A DNA stretch of 64,000 bases, taken from contig JAAWBT010000014.1 of NCBI GenBank assembly GCA_022792835.1, positions 16,590-80,589 of the forward strand, read 5' to 3'. The notes beneath the pieces are model-generated. The model was not told the DNA's origin, did not search any database, and worked only from the letters and a program-made list of their open reading frames with translations. This DNA is from Lachnospiraceae bacterium (GTDB lineage Bacteria; Bacillota; Clostridia; Lachnospirales; Lachnospiraceae). The position numbers and the translations under genes are program-made. The stretch's first letter is position 1. Every line of letters begins with the position of its first letter. Shown one piece after another: positions 25,981 through 36,440 of the stretch.

Positions 25981-28752
25981 TCAGAAATCCTGTCCGTCCT
26001 TCTTTCCCAGACGCACCTCTTCCATATAGTCCGCAAGCTCCCCCGGAAGCTGATCAAACAGATAATTCTTTTCACCCCGCGGTTTCTCCATGCAGATTTC
26101 CCGAATCTGGACATTGGCGGCCTCAATCTCTTTTTTCAGTCCCTGGGCTGACATCCTAGCCGCCCCCTGCCCCATGATGATCACTTGCTCCAACGCGTCG
26201 GAGGTGGCCACTGTCACCTGATATTTCCTGCCGATCTCATGAACCGTCTTTTCAATATACTGATCTGCCGTCTCCGCTTCCTTCGTAAATACCACATGGA
26301 TATTATGGTATTTGAAAATTTCTCCTGTATTTCCCTCCACCTTATAAGCGTCAAAGACCAGGATCACGGTACAGCCCTTATAGCCCTGGTAATTGGACAG
26401 AATATCCATCAGTTTATCCCTGGCCGCCCCCACATGCCGCTCAGCCAGCTCCGCAAGCTCCTCCCAGGCAAAGATAATATTATAGCCGTCCACCAGCAGG
26501 TATTCCTTTTCTGCCAGGATGCTACCCTTCCTCCGGACCGAGGAGACGCTCCTCTGTCTGTCCTGTCCTGCTCCGTACTCCGAACGGGTCACATGGGTCG
26601 TTCTTCCAAAGCCGCTCCGCTTCCGCTCTGTCTGTTTTCCATAGGTGCGGGCAAATATCGCTTCCAGCTCCTTCTCATTTGCCTCTATGGAACGGAAATC
26701 CCCCGAAGATCCCACCCCGCCAGATATCCTCATCTCTCCCGACCGGCAGCTTCCTTCTGTTTCCGGGTCAGCCTCCGTCTGTCCCTGTTTTGGCCTTTTC
26801 AGAACTGATTCCAGGTGCATATATTCCTGTACTTCATTCCAGGGGACCACAAAACCTGCCCCATGGGCGCAGAAGACGGAGCCGGACGGGTTCGCCGTAT
26901 CCCCTTCCGCTTCATACCCGGCAGCAGAAAGGACTTCCTCCGCATTGTGGCAGGGCTCATAGCCTTTCAGACTGCAGGAAAGCCGCCCCCGGCCCTTGGT
27001 ATAAGAGAGAACCTCCGACTGATACCCTCTCATGGTGGCCACGGGAGCTGTCCCCGTAAGGACCGCCGTCTCTCCCGTCTGCTCCGGCAGCGAAAAATTC
27101 CCGTGCATCCGCTGCAGATCGTTCAAGGCCCGGCCCACCGACTCTGCAGGCACCTCCAGCCGGTACTCATAGACCGGTTCCAAAAGCACCGATTCCGCCC
27201 CCATCAATCCCTGGCGTACCGCCCGGTAGGTGGCCTGCCTGAAATCGCCCCCCTCTGTGTGTTTTACGTGGGCCCGCCCTGTGGCCAGTGTGATCTTCAC
27301 ATCTGTAAGCTCTGCCCCCAAAAGCACGCCACGGTGCCGCTTCTCCTCCAGATGAGTCAGGATCAGCCTCTGCCAGTTTTTGTCCAGCACATCCTCACTG
27401 CAGCAGCTGCCAAACTGGAGGCCGCTCCCAGCCTCTCCCGGTTCCAGAATCAGATGGACCTCCGCATAGTGGCGCAGCGGCTCAAAATGTCCGACTCCTT
27501 CCACCGCACTTCGGATCGTCTCTTTATAGACAATGCTTCCCGTCCCAAATTCCGCCTCCATGTCAAAACGCTCTTTGATCAGGCTCCTCAAAATTTCTGT
27601 CTGGACCTCCCCCATGATCTTGGCATGGATTTCACTTGCCTCCTCTTCCCACACCAGATGGAGAAGCGGCTCCTCCTCCTCAAGCTCCTTAAGTTTCAAA
27701 AATGCCTGATGGACATCCGGCTCTTTTGGAAGCAGGATGCGGTAATTCAGTACCGGCTCCAGGACGGGGGCAAACACCCCTTTAGAAATCCCGATCCCCT
27801 GACCGCTGATGGTCTTTTCCAGGCCCGTGACCGCACAGACTGTTCCGGCAGGTGCCTCATTTACCACACGGAAAGAAGCCCCGGAATAAATACGGATCTG
27901 GTCAGCCTTTTCTTCTCCCACCAGTCCCTTCACCTTGAGGCTTCCTCCAGTGATCTTTATGTGAGTGAGCCGCGCACCCTGAGAATCTCTGGAAATCTTA
28001 TAAATCTTTGCGCCAAACTCCTTTGGATATCCAGGCGCCTCCCCGTAAGCCGCAATCCCCGCAAGAAGCTCCTTCACTCCCTGCTGCTTTAAGGCAGAAC
28101 CGAAATAGCAGGGAAACACTTTCCGTTCCCTGACCAAAGAGGCAATATCCTCCCGTTCGATCTTACCGGCCGCCAAATACTGCTCCAGAACTGCCTCATC
28201 GCACATGGCCAGGCTCTCCAAAAACTCTTCATCCTTAAGGCTCCTCCCAAAATCCAGGCACCGCTCCGAAAGCCGTCCGGAAAGTTCTGCGAGAAGTCTC
28301 TCCCTGTCGCAGCCGGCCAGGTCCATTTTGTTGATAAACAGAAACACCGGGATCCCATATCGTTTCAAAAGGCTCCAAAGGGTTTCCGTGTGCCCCTGTA
28401 CTCCGTCAGTCCCGCTTATGACCAGTACCGCATAGTCTAACACCTCCAGAGTCCGCTCCATCTCCGCCGAAAAATCCACATGCCCCGGCGTGTCAAGAAG
28501 CGTCACCGGCCTCCCTCCAAGGACTACCTCCGCCTGTTTGGAGAAAATCGTAATTCCTCTGGCCTTTTCCATGGCATAGGTATCTAAAAAAGCATCCCCG
28601 TGATCCACACGCCCCGGTTTCCGGATGCTCCCGCCAAGGTAAAGGATGCTCTCTGCCAGGGTGGTTTTTCCTGCATCTACATGGGCAAGTAGGCCAATAC
28701 AGAGATTTCCTGCTGCCGCACCTGCCATTTTCTGTTCTGATCTGTCTGCCAT
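25981..28752 (-). CDS. EF-G/TetM-like translational GTPase fused to C-terminal YacP/Rae1-type NYN nuclease domain
   Basis: G1 AHVDAGKTT, G3 DTPGH, G4 NKMD; EF-G-like domains; C-term 180 aa SILAEKEYLLVDGYNIIFAWEELAEL...VILVFDAYKVEG...FTKEAETADQYIEK...VTVATSDALEQVIIMGQGAARMSAQGLKKEIE. Confidence 0.9.
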   Translation of the reverse strand: MADRSEQKMAGAAAGNLCIGLLAHVDAGKTTLAESILYLGGSIRKPGRVDHGDAFLDTYAMEKARGITIFSKQAEVVLGGRPVTLLDTPGHVDFSAEMERTLEVLDYAVLVISGTDGVQGHTETLWSLLKRYGIPVFLFINKMDLAGCDRERLLAELSGRLSERCLDFGRSLKDEEFLESLAMCDEAVLEQYLAAGKIEREDIASLVRERKVFPCYFGSALKQQGVKELLAGIAAYGEAPGYPKEFGAKIYKISRDSQGARLTHIKITGGSLKVKGLVGEEKADQIRIYSGASFRVVNEAPAGTVCAVTGLEKTISGQGIGISKGVFAPVLEPVLNYRILLPKEPDVHQAFLKLKELEEEEPLLHLVWEEEASEIHAKIMGEVQTEILRSLIKERFDMEAEFGTGSIVYKETIRSAVEGVGHFEPLRHYAEVHLILEPGEAGSGLQFGSCCSEDVLDKNWQRLILTHLEEKRHRGVLLGAELTDVKITLATGRAHVKHTEGGDFRQATYRAVRQGLMGAESVLLEPVYEYRLEVPAESVGRALNDLQRMHGNFSLPEQTGETAVLTGTAPVATMRGYQSEVLSYTKGRGRLSCSLKGYEPCHNAEEVLSAAGYEAEGDTANPSGSVFCAHGAGFVVPWNEVQEYMHLESVLKRPKQGQTEADPETEGSCRSGEMRISGGVGSSGDFRSIEANEKELEAIFARTYGKQTERKRSGFGRTTHVTRSEYGAGQDRQRSVSSVRRKGSILAEKEYLLVDGYNIIFAWEELAELAERHVGAARDKLMDILSNYQGYKGCTVILVFDAYKVEGNTGEIFKYHNIHVVFTKEAETADQYIEKTVHEIGRKYQVTVATSDALEQVIIMGQGAARMSAQGLKKEIEAANVQIREICMEKPRGEKNYLFDQLPGELADYMEEVRLGKKDGQDF

Positions 28753-28867
28753 AGGAAATCCCCCTCCTGTGTCTGCCGCAATTCCTCCCTATCATATCAT
28801 AGGACGAGTAAGAAGTCGATAGATGTTTCCCCAGCCTGTTTCTTTCCGCTTCCTCTGCGCCTGTCTG

Positions 28868-30469
28868 TTACATTTTAATTCCCAGAATTTCAAGCTGTTC
28901 TTTAATCTCTTTCTCGAGAAGGGCAATTTCTGCATGGTCTTTCTCTAATTGTTTACAGACTTCAGCAATATCAATGGGCGCCTCTTCTGGAAAGGTATCT
29001 ACGTACCGGGGAATATTCAAATTAAACTCATTCTTTTTTATTTCATCATACGAAGCAAGATGTGCATATTTTTCTGCGTCCACGCGGTCCTTATAAGTCT
29101 GGACGATCTTTTCTACATGTTCATCTGTGAGTCGGTTCTGGTTCTTTCCCTTTTCAAACTCCTTGCTGGCATCTATAAATAGGATGTCTCTCATCCTGCG
29201 GTTTTTCTTAAATACCAGTATAACCGTCGGAATGCTGGTCCCGTAAAACAAATTTGCCGGAAGGCCGATCACTGCATCCAGATAATTTTTCTCAATCAAT
29301 GCCTGTCTGATCAGCCCTTCTGCCGCGCCCCTAAACAGGACCCCGTGGGGAAGGACAATCGCCATGGTCCCTGAGTTATTCAGGTGATACAGACTATGCA
29401 GAATAAAGGCATAATCTGCTTTGGAGGCCGGAGCCAGCCTTCCGTATGACCCGAATCGTTCGTCTTTCATTTTAGATTCCCTGTTATCCCACTTTGCGGA
29501 ATAGGGCGGGTTTGCCACCACCCCGTCAAAGCTGCGGGGATGGTCGATTCCCTTGTCATCCGGCCCGTCCGGCCAGTCACTCTCCAGGGTATCTGCATTG
29601 TTTAGATGCATATTGTTGAATGAAACATTGTTCATCATTAAATTCATACGCGCAAGATTGTAAGTTGTGGTGTTTAATTCCTGCCCGTAAAATTTAATCG
29701 CGTCTGCCTTGTTTTCTTTCAGCAGTTCCTCCCGCACAGTCAAAAGCAGGGAACCGGAACCCATGGCCGGATCATATACCATGAATACACTTTTTGATTT
29801 TTTGACACCTGTAGTCACGATTTTCGCCAGAACTTTACTGACTTGATGGGGAGTATAAAATTCTCCTCCCTTCTTCCCCGCGCTGGCCGCAAACTGCCCG
29901 ATCAGGTATTCATAAATCTCTCCCAAAATATCTTTCCCATCGTCGCCTTTATATTCAATCTCATCTACCAGCTTTACAATGTTATTTAAGGATTTCGCCC
30001 GCGCTGTTGTGGAGCTGCCAAGCCTGGAGTCCCCCAGATTGATGTCATAAAAGACTCCCCTGAAATCCTTAGCTGCCTCATGATTACGCTCTGCATTTTT
30101 GTTAAAATGCTCAAAAATCGTCTGATAATCACTGGGAACAATCTGGGCTTCTTCTATTTTTTCATTCAAAGAAACCCATGTGTCCTCAGGCTCAATGGCA
30201 TATCCCAGGCTCTCCGAAATGTCCTGCAGGTAATCCGTCAGTTCCTCCCCGGTTGCCTGTTCCCTGTAAGCTTCATTAACCGTCTGCCCGTCCTGCACAT
30301 CAATAACATTGTTTTCCACCAGATACCGTTCCTGGCGTTCCGACAAATACCGGTAGAACATAAACGCCAGAATATAGTTTTTAAACTCTCCTGCATCCAT
30401 GTTTCCTCTCAGCTCATTTGCCATTTCCCATAACCGGCCCGCGATTTTGTTTACACGATTCTCTGACAT
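28868..30469 (-). CDS. hsdM: type I restriction-modification methyltransferase subunit
   Basis: DPAMGSGSLLLTVREEL; DGVVANPPYSAKWD (NPPY). Confidence 0.95.
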   Translation of the reverse strand: MSENRVNKIAGRLWEMANELRGNMDAGEFKNYILAFMFYRYLSERQERYLVENNVIDVQDGQTVNEAYREQATGEELTDYLQDISESLGYAIEPEDTWVSLNEKIEEAQIVPSDYQTIFEHFNKNAERNHEAAKDFRGVFYDINLGDSRLGSSTTARAKSLNNIVKLVDEIEYKGDDGKDILGEIYEYLIGQFAASAGKKGGEFYTPHQVSKVLAKIVTTGVKKSKSVFMVYDPAMGSGSLLLTVREELLKENKADAIKFYGQELNTTTYNLARMNLMMNNVSFNNMHLNNADTLESDWPDGPDDKGIDHPRSFDGVVANPPYSAKWDNRESKMKDERFGSYGRLAPASKADYAFILHSLYHLNNSGTMAIVLPHGVLFRGAAEGLIRQALIEKNYLDAVIGLPANLFYGTSIPTVILVFKKNRRMRDILFIDASKEFEKGKNQNRLTDEHVEKIVQTYKDRVDAEKYAHLASYDEIKKNEFNLNIPRYVDTFPEEAPIDIAEVCKQLEKDHAEIALLEKEIKEQLEILGIKM

Positions 30470-30519
30470 AACTTTTTCTCCGTTTTATCAATTTTCTCTA
30501 ATTCACAACCCTCTTAAAA

Positions 30520-31428
30520 TCAATTTTTCCTCTTCATTTTTCTTTTTGAATTGGAAAGAAACGTTTCGCCACTGAACGGCCCTTTCCAGGCTTCTTCGTC
30601 CAAAAAACTCAATATTGCTTTTGTTTCCTCTGGCTCTGTCGGAAATACGATTCTTTTATCTTTCACCTTAATCGTTATTCCCGCCTGCCGTTCCGCAATC
30701 TTTTTAAGCTCTGACGCTTTATACTTTGTTAATATCCCAGAATCATTGATCGCCGAAATTTTCCTTCGATGCCATACATTCGCACCGTCCTTAAAATTTT
30801 CTAAATGATCGCCAAAATCAAAGACTTTCTCTTTGACAAAAGTATCTATATCTGTATTTGTCGCAATCCTATAATAACCACTCAAATCAAATATCTGTCT
30901 CGTAAAATGATACGAAGAAAACAGTAAATCATTTCCAACAAAAACGCTGTCTACAAATTCAGATATCGTGAAACCAACACGATTATCCTGTCTAAAGGTG
31001 TTTTCGTCGAACAACAGACATAACCGAGAAACAGAAATATACTGGTCTTTGCGGAAGCGTTGAAATGCTGCTTTAAAGCATTTTCCTTGTTCGGTATCTT
31101 CACAGTATCCTACACAGACAGCCCTGATAACCGGATTTTCTTCTCTGTTCATAACAAAAGATGGTACAGAAACCGGATTGCGAAATGCATTTTTCAATTG
31201 ATCCGATAGTCCAAAGTTTTTAATCACAAAAGTTTCATCCTCCAGCGGTGTGTAACCAGCTGTAAACTCAACTCTTTGTTTACCCAATATCTCCTCCGAA
31301 GGAACATCAAATATTTCATTGATTATTTTCTGTGTTTTTGCATCAACTTCGAGCTTGTAAATCGAATCATCGTCTCTGACATTTTTAACAATTATAAATA
31401 CCGTCTTATTGTCAAACAAAGCATTCAC
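30520..31428 (-). CDS. kwaB: KwaB-like (DUF4868) anti-phage Kiwa protein
   Basis: C-term KAILSFLDEEAWKGPFSGETFLSNSKRKMKRKN resembles the DUF4868 FL(D/N)DD...NSKR end; paired with an upstream membrane gene, 4-bp overlap. Confidence 0.75.
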   Translation of the reverse strand: MNALFDNKTVFIIVKNVRDDDSIYKLEVDAKTQKIINEIFDVPSEEILGKQRVEFTAGYTPLEDETFVIKNFGLSDQLKNAFRNPVSVPSFVMNREENPVIRAVCVGYCEDTEQGKCFKAAFQRFRKDQYISVSRLCLLFDENTFRQDNRVGFTISEFVDSVFVGNDLLFSSYHFTRQIFDLSGYYRIATNTDIDTFVKEKVFDFGDHLENFKDGANVWHRRKISAINDSGILTKYKASELKKIAERQAGITIKVKDKRIVFPTEPEETKAILSFLDEEAWKGPFSGETFLSNSKRKMKRKN

Positions 31429-31967
31429 CCCGCATCTATCAGTAAATTCTCAAATAAACGTATTATTCTTTTTATTTGTTTCTCGCTCCGATAATGTTTC
31501 TTCTTAGACATTAACACAAAAGTCTTTCCAGATTCTGATTTCACATAGTGGAAATGGTATCCGCGAATGAAATATATCGGGCTTCCATATGTTTTATTTG
31601 ATGTTAACGCCACCCAAAAAGCAATAATAGCTATCAAAAGTGAATACGGAATTTCCGGCAATTTGGCCGGAACAAAATCTAAAAGCCATTCAATTATAGG
31701 CGCAAAATAAGTTCCTAGAAATCCCCATGCAAAAGAGTCGTTTTCTTCAGGAGTTTCACTCGCTCGAAAATCCATTAGTGGTAACTTTTTTGTAACTATC
31801 TTGATAAAATGCCAATGATAAATAAAGAATCCTCCGGAGATAATCAACACAATAATCTGCCAGTTTAAAATCACTTTTGATTTATACCAATAAAAGGAAA
31901 TCGCTATTACAATAAGTGGAGATACAATACCATAGGTATATAGAAACTTTTGAAACTTACTGTTCAA
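31425..31967 (-). CDS. kwaA: KwaA-like membrane protein
   Basis: 180 aa, about 4 hydrophobic segments; overlaps kwaB start by ATGA; assignment depends on context with kwaB. Confidence 0.65.
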   Translation of the reverse strand: MNSKFQKFLYTYGIVSPLIVIAISFYWYKSKVILNWQIIVLIISGGFFIYHWHFIKIVTKKLPLMDFRASETPEENDSFAWGFLGTYFAPIIEWLLDFVPAKLPEIPYSLLIAIIAFWVALTSNKTYGSPIYFIRGYHFHYVKSESGKTFVLMSKKKHYRSEKQIKRIIRLFENLLIDAG

Positions 31968-32038
31968 TTATCTTTCGCTCCCTGGTTATTTTTAAATTTA
32001 TCTTTTTTGTATCTTTATTTTTTGTCGCCTGGCTTCTC

Positions 32039-33220
32039 CTATACGAACATCTGCTGAAGCAACCCCTTTTTTAACTCCTTGAGATGGTCCAGGTTACGTT
32101 GGTAAAGAGTCTTAAGATGATCTAACTTCTCAAAGTGTAATCCTACTGCATATTGTTCATTTATGGACGGAAGCATAACTGGTGTATCTTTAACCTGTTC
32201 AATCGTATAATGAGCAATCGTCCCTACATGTGAAATACTATTAATATATTTTCTGAATTCCTGGCATTCAAAATAAACAAAAAGATATCTACTGCTAAAC
32301 TTTGAAGAATGTTTTATCCAAATCAAGTCGGCATCTTTTGAATACAAGGGCATACCATCTGGCACTATATAGGGAATCCCAATACTGCCACCTCCAGTTA
32401 TTAAAATATCATTTTTTTCTAATTTCCCAGATAATTTGGCAAGTCTTTCATACAATGAATGCGGAATGAAGACCTTTTTATTTTCAATTCCTTTAAACGC
32501 AGCTATGACATCACTGGAACGGAAAAAGGGGACACCATCTACATCCCATTCGCCCCTGTGAACTCGAACTGCAGAAAGTACATCGGTAAGATTTCCAACT
32601 TTACACTGTTCCCACTCCCCGGTAAATTCCGGAAAACGAATTTCCGGAACTTTTGAGCCAGCTTTCGGAAACATTTTTTGGAGCAGTCCTCTTTTCAGCT
32701 TTTGTAAATGTTCTGCCTTTTGCTGATAAAGAGCAATAAGCGTATCGAGTTCACTTAATTTTTCACCGATCTTTACCTGTTCTGCATAGCCCGGCACAAA
32801 AACATCGACTGAGTTAATGGTTTGTTTTGAAAGGCTTGGCACTCCCGTTGACTCATCTTTCTGCTTCCAGTCAACTTTCAGAAACACACCAAGAATGAAA
32901 TTAATATCCACCGAAGCTTCCGGAATCGCAAAGAACAAAGTATCCACTGTCCAAAAGGGAGCTTTTAACAGATAAGGCTTATCAATGGTGCCCTTTCGCC
33001 CAATACCGACTGCATCCTGTTCATAGGACAATGCTTTGTTTACACTGGTCATATATCCCCCGGTTCCATAAACCGGAATGCTGCCTTTGGAAAGGTGCTT
33101 GTAATCACAGCCGCTGCAGACCTTGACAAGTTCTCCCAGTTTCCGCTTCTCCCACTCCCCGGTAAATCCCGGAAACCTCAGCCTCGGCACATTTCTCTCT
33201 TCTTTCTCTTTCCCATCCAT
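32039..33220 (-). CDS. hsdS: type I restriction specificity subunit (two TRDs)
   Basis: Repeats FPGFTGEWEKRKLGELV / FPEFTGEWEQCKVGNLT and LYQQKAEHLQKLKRGLLQKMF / LYQRNLDHLKELKKGLLQQMF. Confidence 0.95.
   Translation of the reverse strand: MDGKEKEERNVPRLRFPGFTGEWEKRKLGELVKVCSGCDYKHLSKGSIPVYGTGGYMTSVNKALSYEQDAVGIGRKGTIDKPYLLKAPFWTVDTLFFAIPEASVDINFILGVFLKVDWKQKDESTGVPSLSKQTINSVDVFVPGYAEQVKIGEKLSELDTLIALYQQKAEHLQKLKRGLLQKMFPKAGSKVPEIRFPEFTGEWEQCKVGNLTDVLSAVRVHRGEWDVDGVPFFRSSDVIAAFKGIENKKVFIPHSLYERLAKLSGKLEKNDILITGGGSIGIPYIVPDGMPLYSKDADLIWIKHSSKFSSRYLFVYFECQEFRKYINSISHVGTIAHYTIEQVKDTPVMLPSINEQYAVGLHFEKLDHLKTLYQRNLDHLKELKKGLLQQMFV
32611..33175 (-). repeat. pair of 25-bp direct repeats inside hsdS (32611-32635 and 33151-33175)
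   Basis: cccactccccggtaaat[t/c]ccggaaa, 24/25 identical, at the start of each TRD half. Confidence 0.85.
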
Positions 33221-33242
33221 GTTCTGTCTGTATCCTTTTCTT

Positions 33243-36200
33243 TCAGTGTTTCACAAGCTCATCCGCCAGCTGATAGATGGCGTCCCGCAGTCCGTTGCGG
33301 TATTTGATCCGGGACAGTGCCTGTACCTGCCGGTCATGGGATAATACGGTATAGCTCTGGCTTCCCTTCGCTATAATATCCTGGATCCGCCCGGTGTCGT
33401 CCAGGTCCCGCTGTCCATATCGATGCCGCTCAAACAGCGCCCGCATTTCTGCGCTGGAAATAATGTCAATGATGCCCCATTTGATCCGGAATTCCTGAAA
33501 GCAACGGTCCAGGCTGACATTGTTTGCCTCCTCGATCACCTTTCCGCTCCCACGTTCCAGTCTGGCCGGGTATTTAAAATTCGGGTCTGCCGGATAAAGC
33601 CCGTTTATGATCGCCTCCGCCGCATTCATGATTCGAAAAGCATATTGCCTGTCTTCCAGCCCACCGGCAAACTGTCTGATTTTCTCTTTTGTCTTACAGA
33701 TGCCTTCTTCGTCTTCCTCATGTACCTGATTCAGAAGCTCTTCCACCAGCTCTGTGAGATAATCATAGTCCACCTGAATGTCTTTTACATGGGTCATTTT
33801 TAATTCGATCTGAAAAACCGGTACATTCCTCTCTTTTGCCAACTCTTGTTTCAATTCATTGCTGAGAACCGAGGTGAGCATAATCTCCTCGTCGGGCTCC
33901 ATTCCCAGGGCTTTGATCAGGTCATCTGGTTCCTCATAGTCAAACCCGATTTTTTCTCCATTGACACACTCCGGATCATATTGTTTCAGTTTTGCCATTC
34001 CCACACTGTACTGTCTGAGCAATTCCAGCATCTGTTCTTTCTGCTTTTCACTTTCCGGTATCTTCTGAAATCCATTTGTCATATTTTTTAACTCGTCGAC
34101 GATTTTACGTACTTCTTCAAAGATAGGAAGAAATGGTTTTGCGATGATTCCGGCCTCTTCATTTAGCTGCTTTTTTGTCTCCTCCGATAGATTCGCCGAA
34201 TCCCGGTTGGCATATATAGCAAGCGCGGCATTCATCAGCTTTTCATTCTGCGCCGGCCAGCGATAGTTGACAATCCTCCCCCAAGGCTTTTCCTGCCGGT
34301 CTGAAATCCGGTTGGTCCTGGAATAAGCCTGGATCAGATTGGCTCCTTTCAGGGTTCTATCCACATAAAGAGTATTGAGTTCCGGAGCGTCAAATCCGGT
34401 CAAAAGCTGTTCCACAACAATTACCAGATCCAGATACTTTCCGTCTTTTGCAGTCCGGTCCAGACGGCTTCTCACATCCTCCGTATAACCCGCCACATCC
34501 TTCACTTCAAATGTTGTGTCAAACTCCCTGTTATATTGAACGATCGCTTCCGACAGACTTCTGTTCGTTTCCAGCTGCGTGTCATGATTGGAAGTGTCCG
34601 GACTGAAGGTGACCGCCACCTTTAATACCGTTTTTCCTTTCTCTCTGTTTTCTGCATTCACCCGCTGAAACTCTCTGTAATACATCATAGCCATGGGGAT
34701 GCTGGCCCTGCCTCCACCCACATGGGTCGTAAACAGGGCGTTATATTTTCCGTCGTTGGAACGGTTTTTCCAGTTTTTAAACACATCCTCCACCACCAGC
34801 CGAATGTGCTCTTCATTCTCATCATAAAAGCTCGGCTCAATGGTGTCATCCATATCTTCCGCTGTCAGATGGCGGATCTTTGTTTCAATCTGCGCCTCGC
34901 TCCACTTGGGGTGACGCATTTTATAGAATCCTGGAAGATACTGGAGACGCATCTTTTCCTCATCAATTGTCGTCTCAAAATCCACCTTAAAACCCAGGAC
35001 ATTTTTATCAGCAATGGCTTCGCGGATCGTATAGGCATGGAGCAGCCTGCCGAAAACCTCTTCTGTCGCAAGTCCTGTGGCTGTCTCATCAAACATCGGG
35101 GTACCCGTATATCCCACCCACAGGGATCGTTTAAATGCCTTCTGGATTGCGGCAAAATACTCTCCCCTGGTACTTCTGTGGGCCTCATCCACAATAAAAA
35201 CAATATTTTTTTCCGGGGATTTAAAATTTTTCCGCTTCACCAGCATTCCTAGCTTTTGTACGGACGTCACAATAATTTTGTTATCCCGGCTCCTTAACTT
35301 CCTGCTTAAGTCCGCCGTACTTTTTGTCTCCCAGACTCCTCCGGCGCTCAAGTGTTCTCCCGTATCGCCGTCCGGATCGTAAGCCTGATACCGTTCGTTC
35401 GTCTGCCTTGTAAGGGCAATGCGGTCAACCACAAAAACCACCTTATCCACATTCGGAAGACGGCTTGCCAGCCATGCCGTTTTAAAACTGGTGATGGTTT
35501 TTCCCGACCCGGTCGTGTGCCAAATATAGCCGATCTTTTTCTTCCCGGATTCAAAATCTGCGTGTTTGACTGCCTCGATCACTTTCTGTGTGGCATGCAC
35601 CTGATAGGGCCGCATCACCTTCAGCGTCTCTCTGTTTTTTGTGCCGTCCAGGATCATATAATTGACTGCCATCTGATGGGCCATGGGAATGCTCAGCATG
35701 GCATCAGCAAACTCCTTCCAACTTCTCACAATAGAATTGTCTTCTTTTCTCTGCCAGTGAAAGGCAAACTCTTTGTTAAATTGTTCCGCTGTGGTATTCG
35801 CCATATACTTCACATTGTTCGGCGTCATTGCAACCAAAATTTGCACGGTGGAAAAAATGTCCCTGTACTGATTTTCATCTATATACTGGTGCATCTGGTT
35901 CAGTGCTTCATTCACATCATGGGTGCCCGTTTTCTCTTCAATCTGAATCACCGGAAGGCCATTGATCAGAAGTGTCGTATCAAAACGCCGTTCCGGTTTT
36001 CCTGCAATTACGGCAGACCGTTTGATCTGATTGACAACCTGATAAACCGTATCCCCCGCCCCGATCTCCCTCTGGTCAAATACAGTGAGAAAAACATGTC
36101 TTCCGTCGTCCAGATCAACCTCGATCTGAGATACCCCATTCAGCCCATATAAAAACTGTCCGGCCTCGTAGGGAGTATGAAGATCCGAGATGATTTTTTT

Positions 36201-36440
36201 TACCTGATTGAATTCAACCACACTGAGCGGGTGTTGCAGAGTGCTCTGATTATGCTGTTCCAAGATTTGTTTAAAATTTTCCCACAAGGCTTCCGTTGTC
36301 TTGATTTTCGGTTCATATTTCCACAACTTTGTTTTTACAAGATAGCTGCCTGTTTCCCTGACTCTGCCACTTTTCCCTCCAGTCATTCTTTTACCGGAAA
36401 GATATTGGATCAGCTCATTCTCAAATTCATTTTCTTTCAT
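33243..36440 (-). CDS. hsdR: type I restriction endonuclease R subunit
   Basis: PVIQIEEKTGTHDVNEALNQMHQYI; HTTGSGKTITSFKTAWLAS; DEAHRS; GYTGTPMF. Confidence 0.95.
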   Translation of the reverse strand: MKENEFENELIQYLSGKRMTGGKSGRVRETGSYLVKTKLWKYEPKIKTTEALWENFKQILEQHNQSTLQHPLSVVEFNQVKKIISDLHTPYEAGQFLYGLNGVSQIEVDLDDGRHVFLTVFDQREIGAGDTVYQVVNQIKRSAVIAGKPERRFDTTLLINGLPVIQIEEKTGTHDVNEALNQMHQYIDENQYRDIFSTVQILVAMTPNNVKYMANTTAEQFNKEFAFHWQRKEDNSIVRSWKEFADAMLSIPMAHQMAVNYMILDGTKNRETLKVMRPYQVHATQKVIEAVKHADFESGKKKIGYIWHTTGSGKTITSFKTAWLASRLPNVDKVVFVVDRIALTRQTNERYQAYDPDGDTGEHLSAGGVWETKSTADLSRKLRSRDNKIIVTSVQKLGMLVKRKNFKSPEKNIVFIVDEAHRSTRGEYFAAIQKAFKRSLWVGYTGTPMFDETATGLATEEVFGRLLHAYTIREAIADKNVLGFKVDFETTIDEEKMRLQYLPGFYKMRHPKWSEAQIETKIRHLTAEDMDDTIEPSFYDENEEHIRLVVEDVFKNWKNRSNDGKYNALFTTHVGGGRASIPMAMMYYREFQRVNAENREKGKTVLKVAVTFSPDTSNHDTQLETNRSLSEAIVQYNREFDTTFEVKDVAGYTEDVRSRLDRTAKDGKYLDLVIVVEQLLTGFDAPELNTLYVDRTLKGANLIQAYSRTNRISDRQEKPWGRIVNYRWPAQNEKLMNAALAIYANRDSANLSEETKKQLNEEAGIIAKPFLPIFEEVRKIVDELKNMTNGFQKIPESEKQKEQMLELLRQYSVGMAKLKQYDPECVNGEKIGFDYEEPDDLIKALGMEPDEEIMLTSVLSNELKQELAKERNVPVFQIELKMTHVKDIQVDYDYLTELVEELLNQVHEEDEEGICKTKEKIRQFAGGLEDRQYAFRIMNAAEAIINGLYPADPNFKYPARLERGSGKVIEEANNVSLDRCFQEFRIKWGIIDIISSAEMRALFERHRYGQRDLDDTGRIQDIIAKGSQSYTVLSHDRQVQALSRIKYRNGLRDAIYQLADELVKH

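Noticed and set aside
26815-28092. 425-aa plus-strand ORF
   Set aside because: Antisense to the EF-G-like GTPase frame; no recognisable domain
25981-28752. Tetracycline resistance gene call
   Set aside because: Closest visible family is TetM-like, but the C-terminal NYN fusion and chromosomal setting next to rluA argue against calling it a resistance determinant from sequence alone
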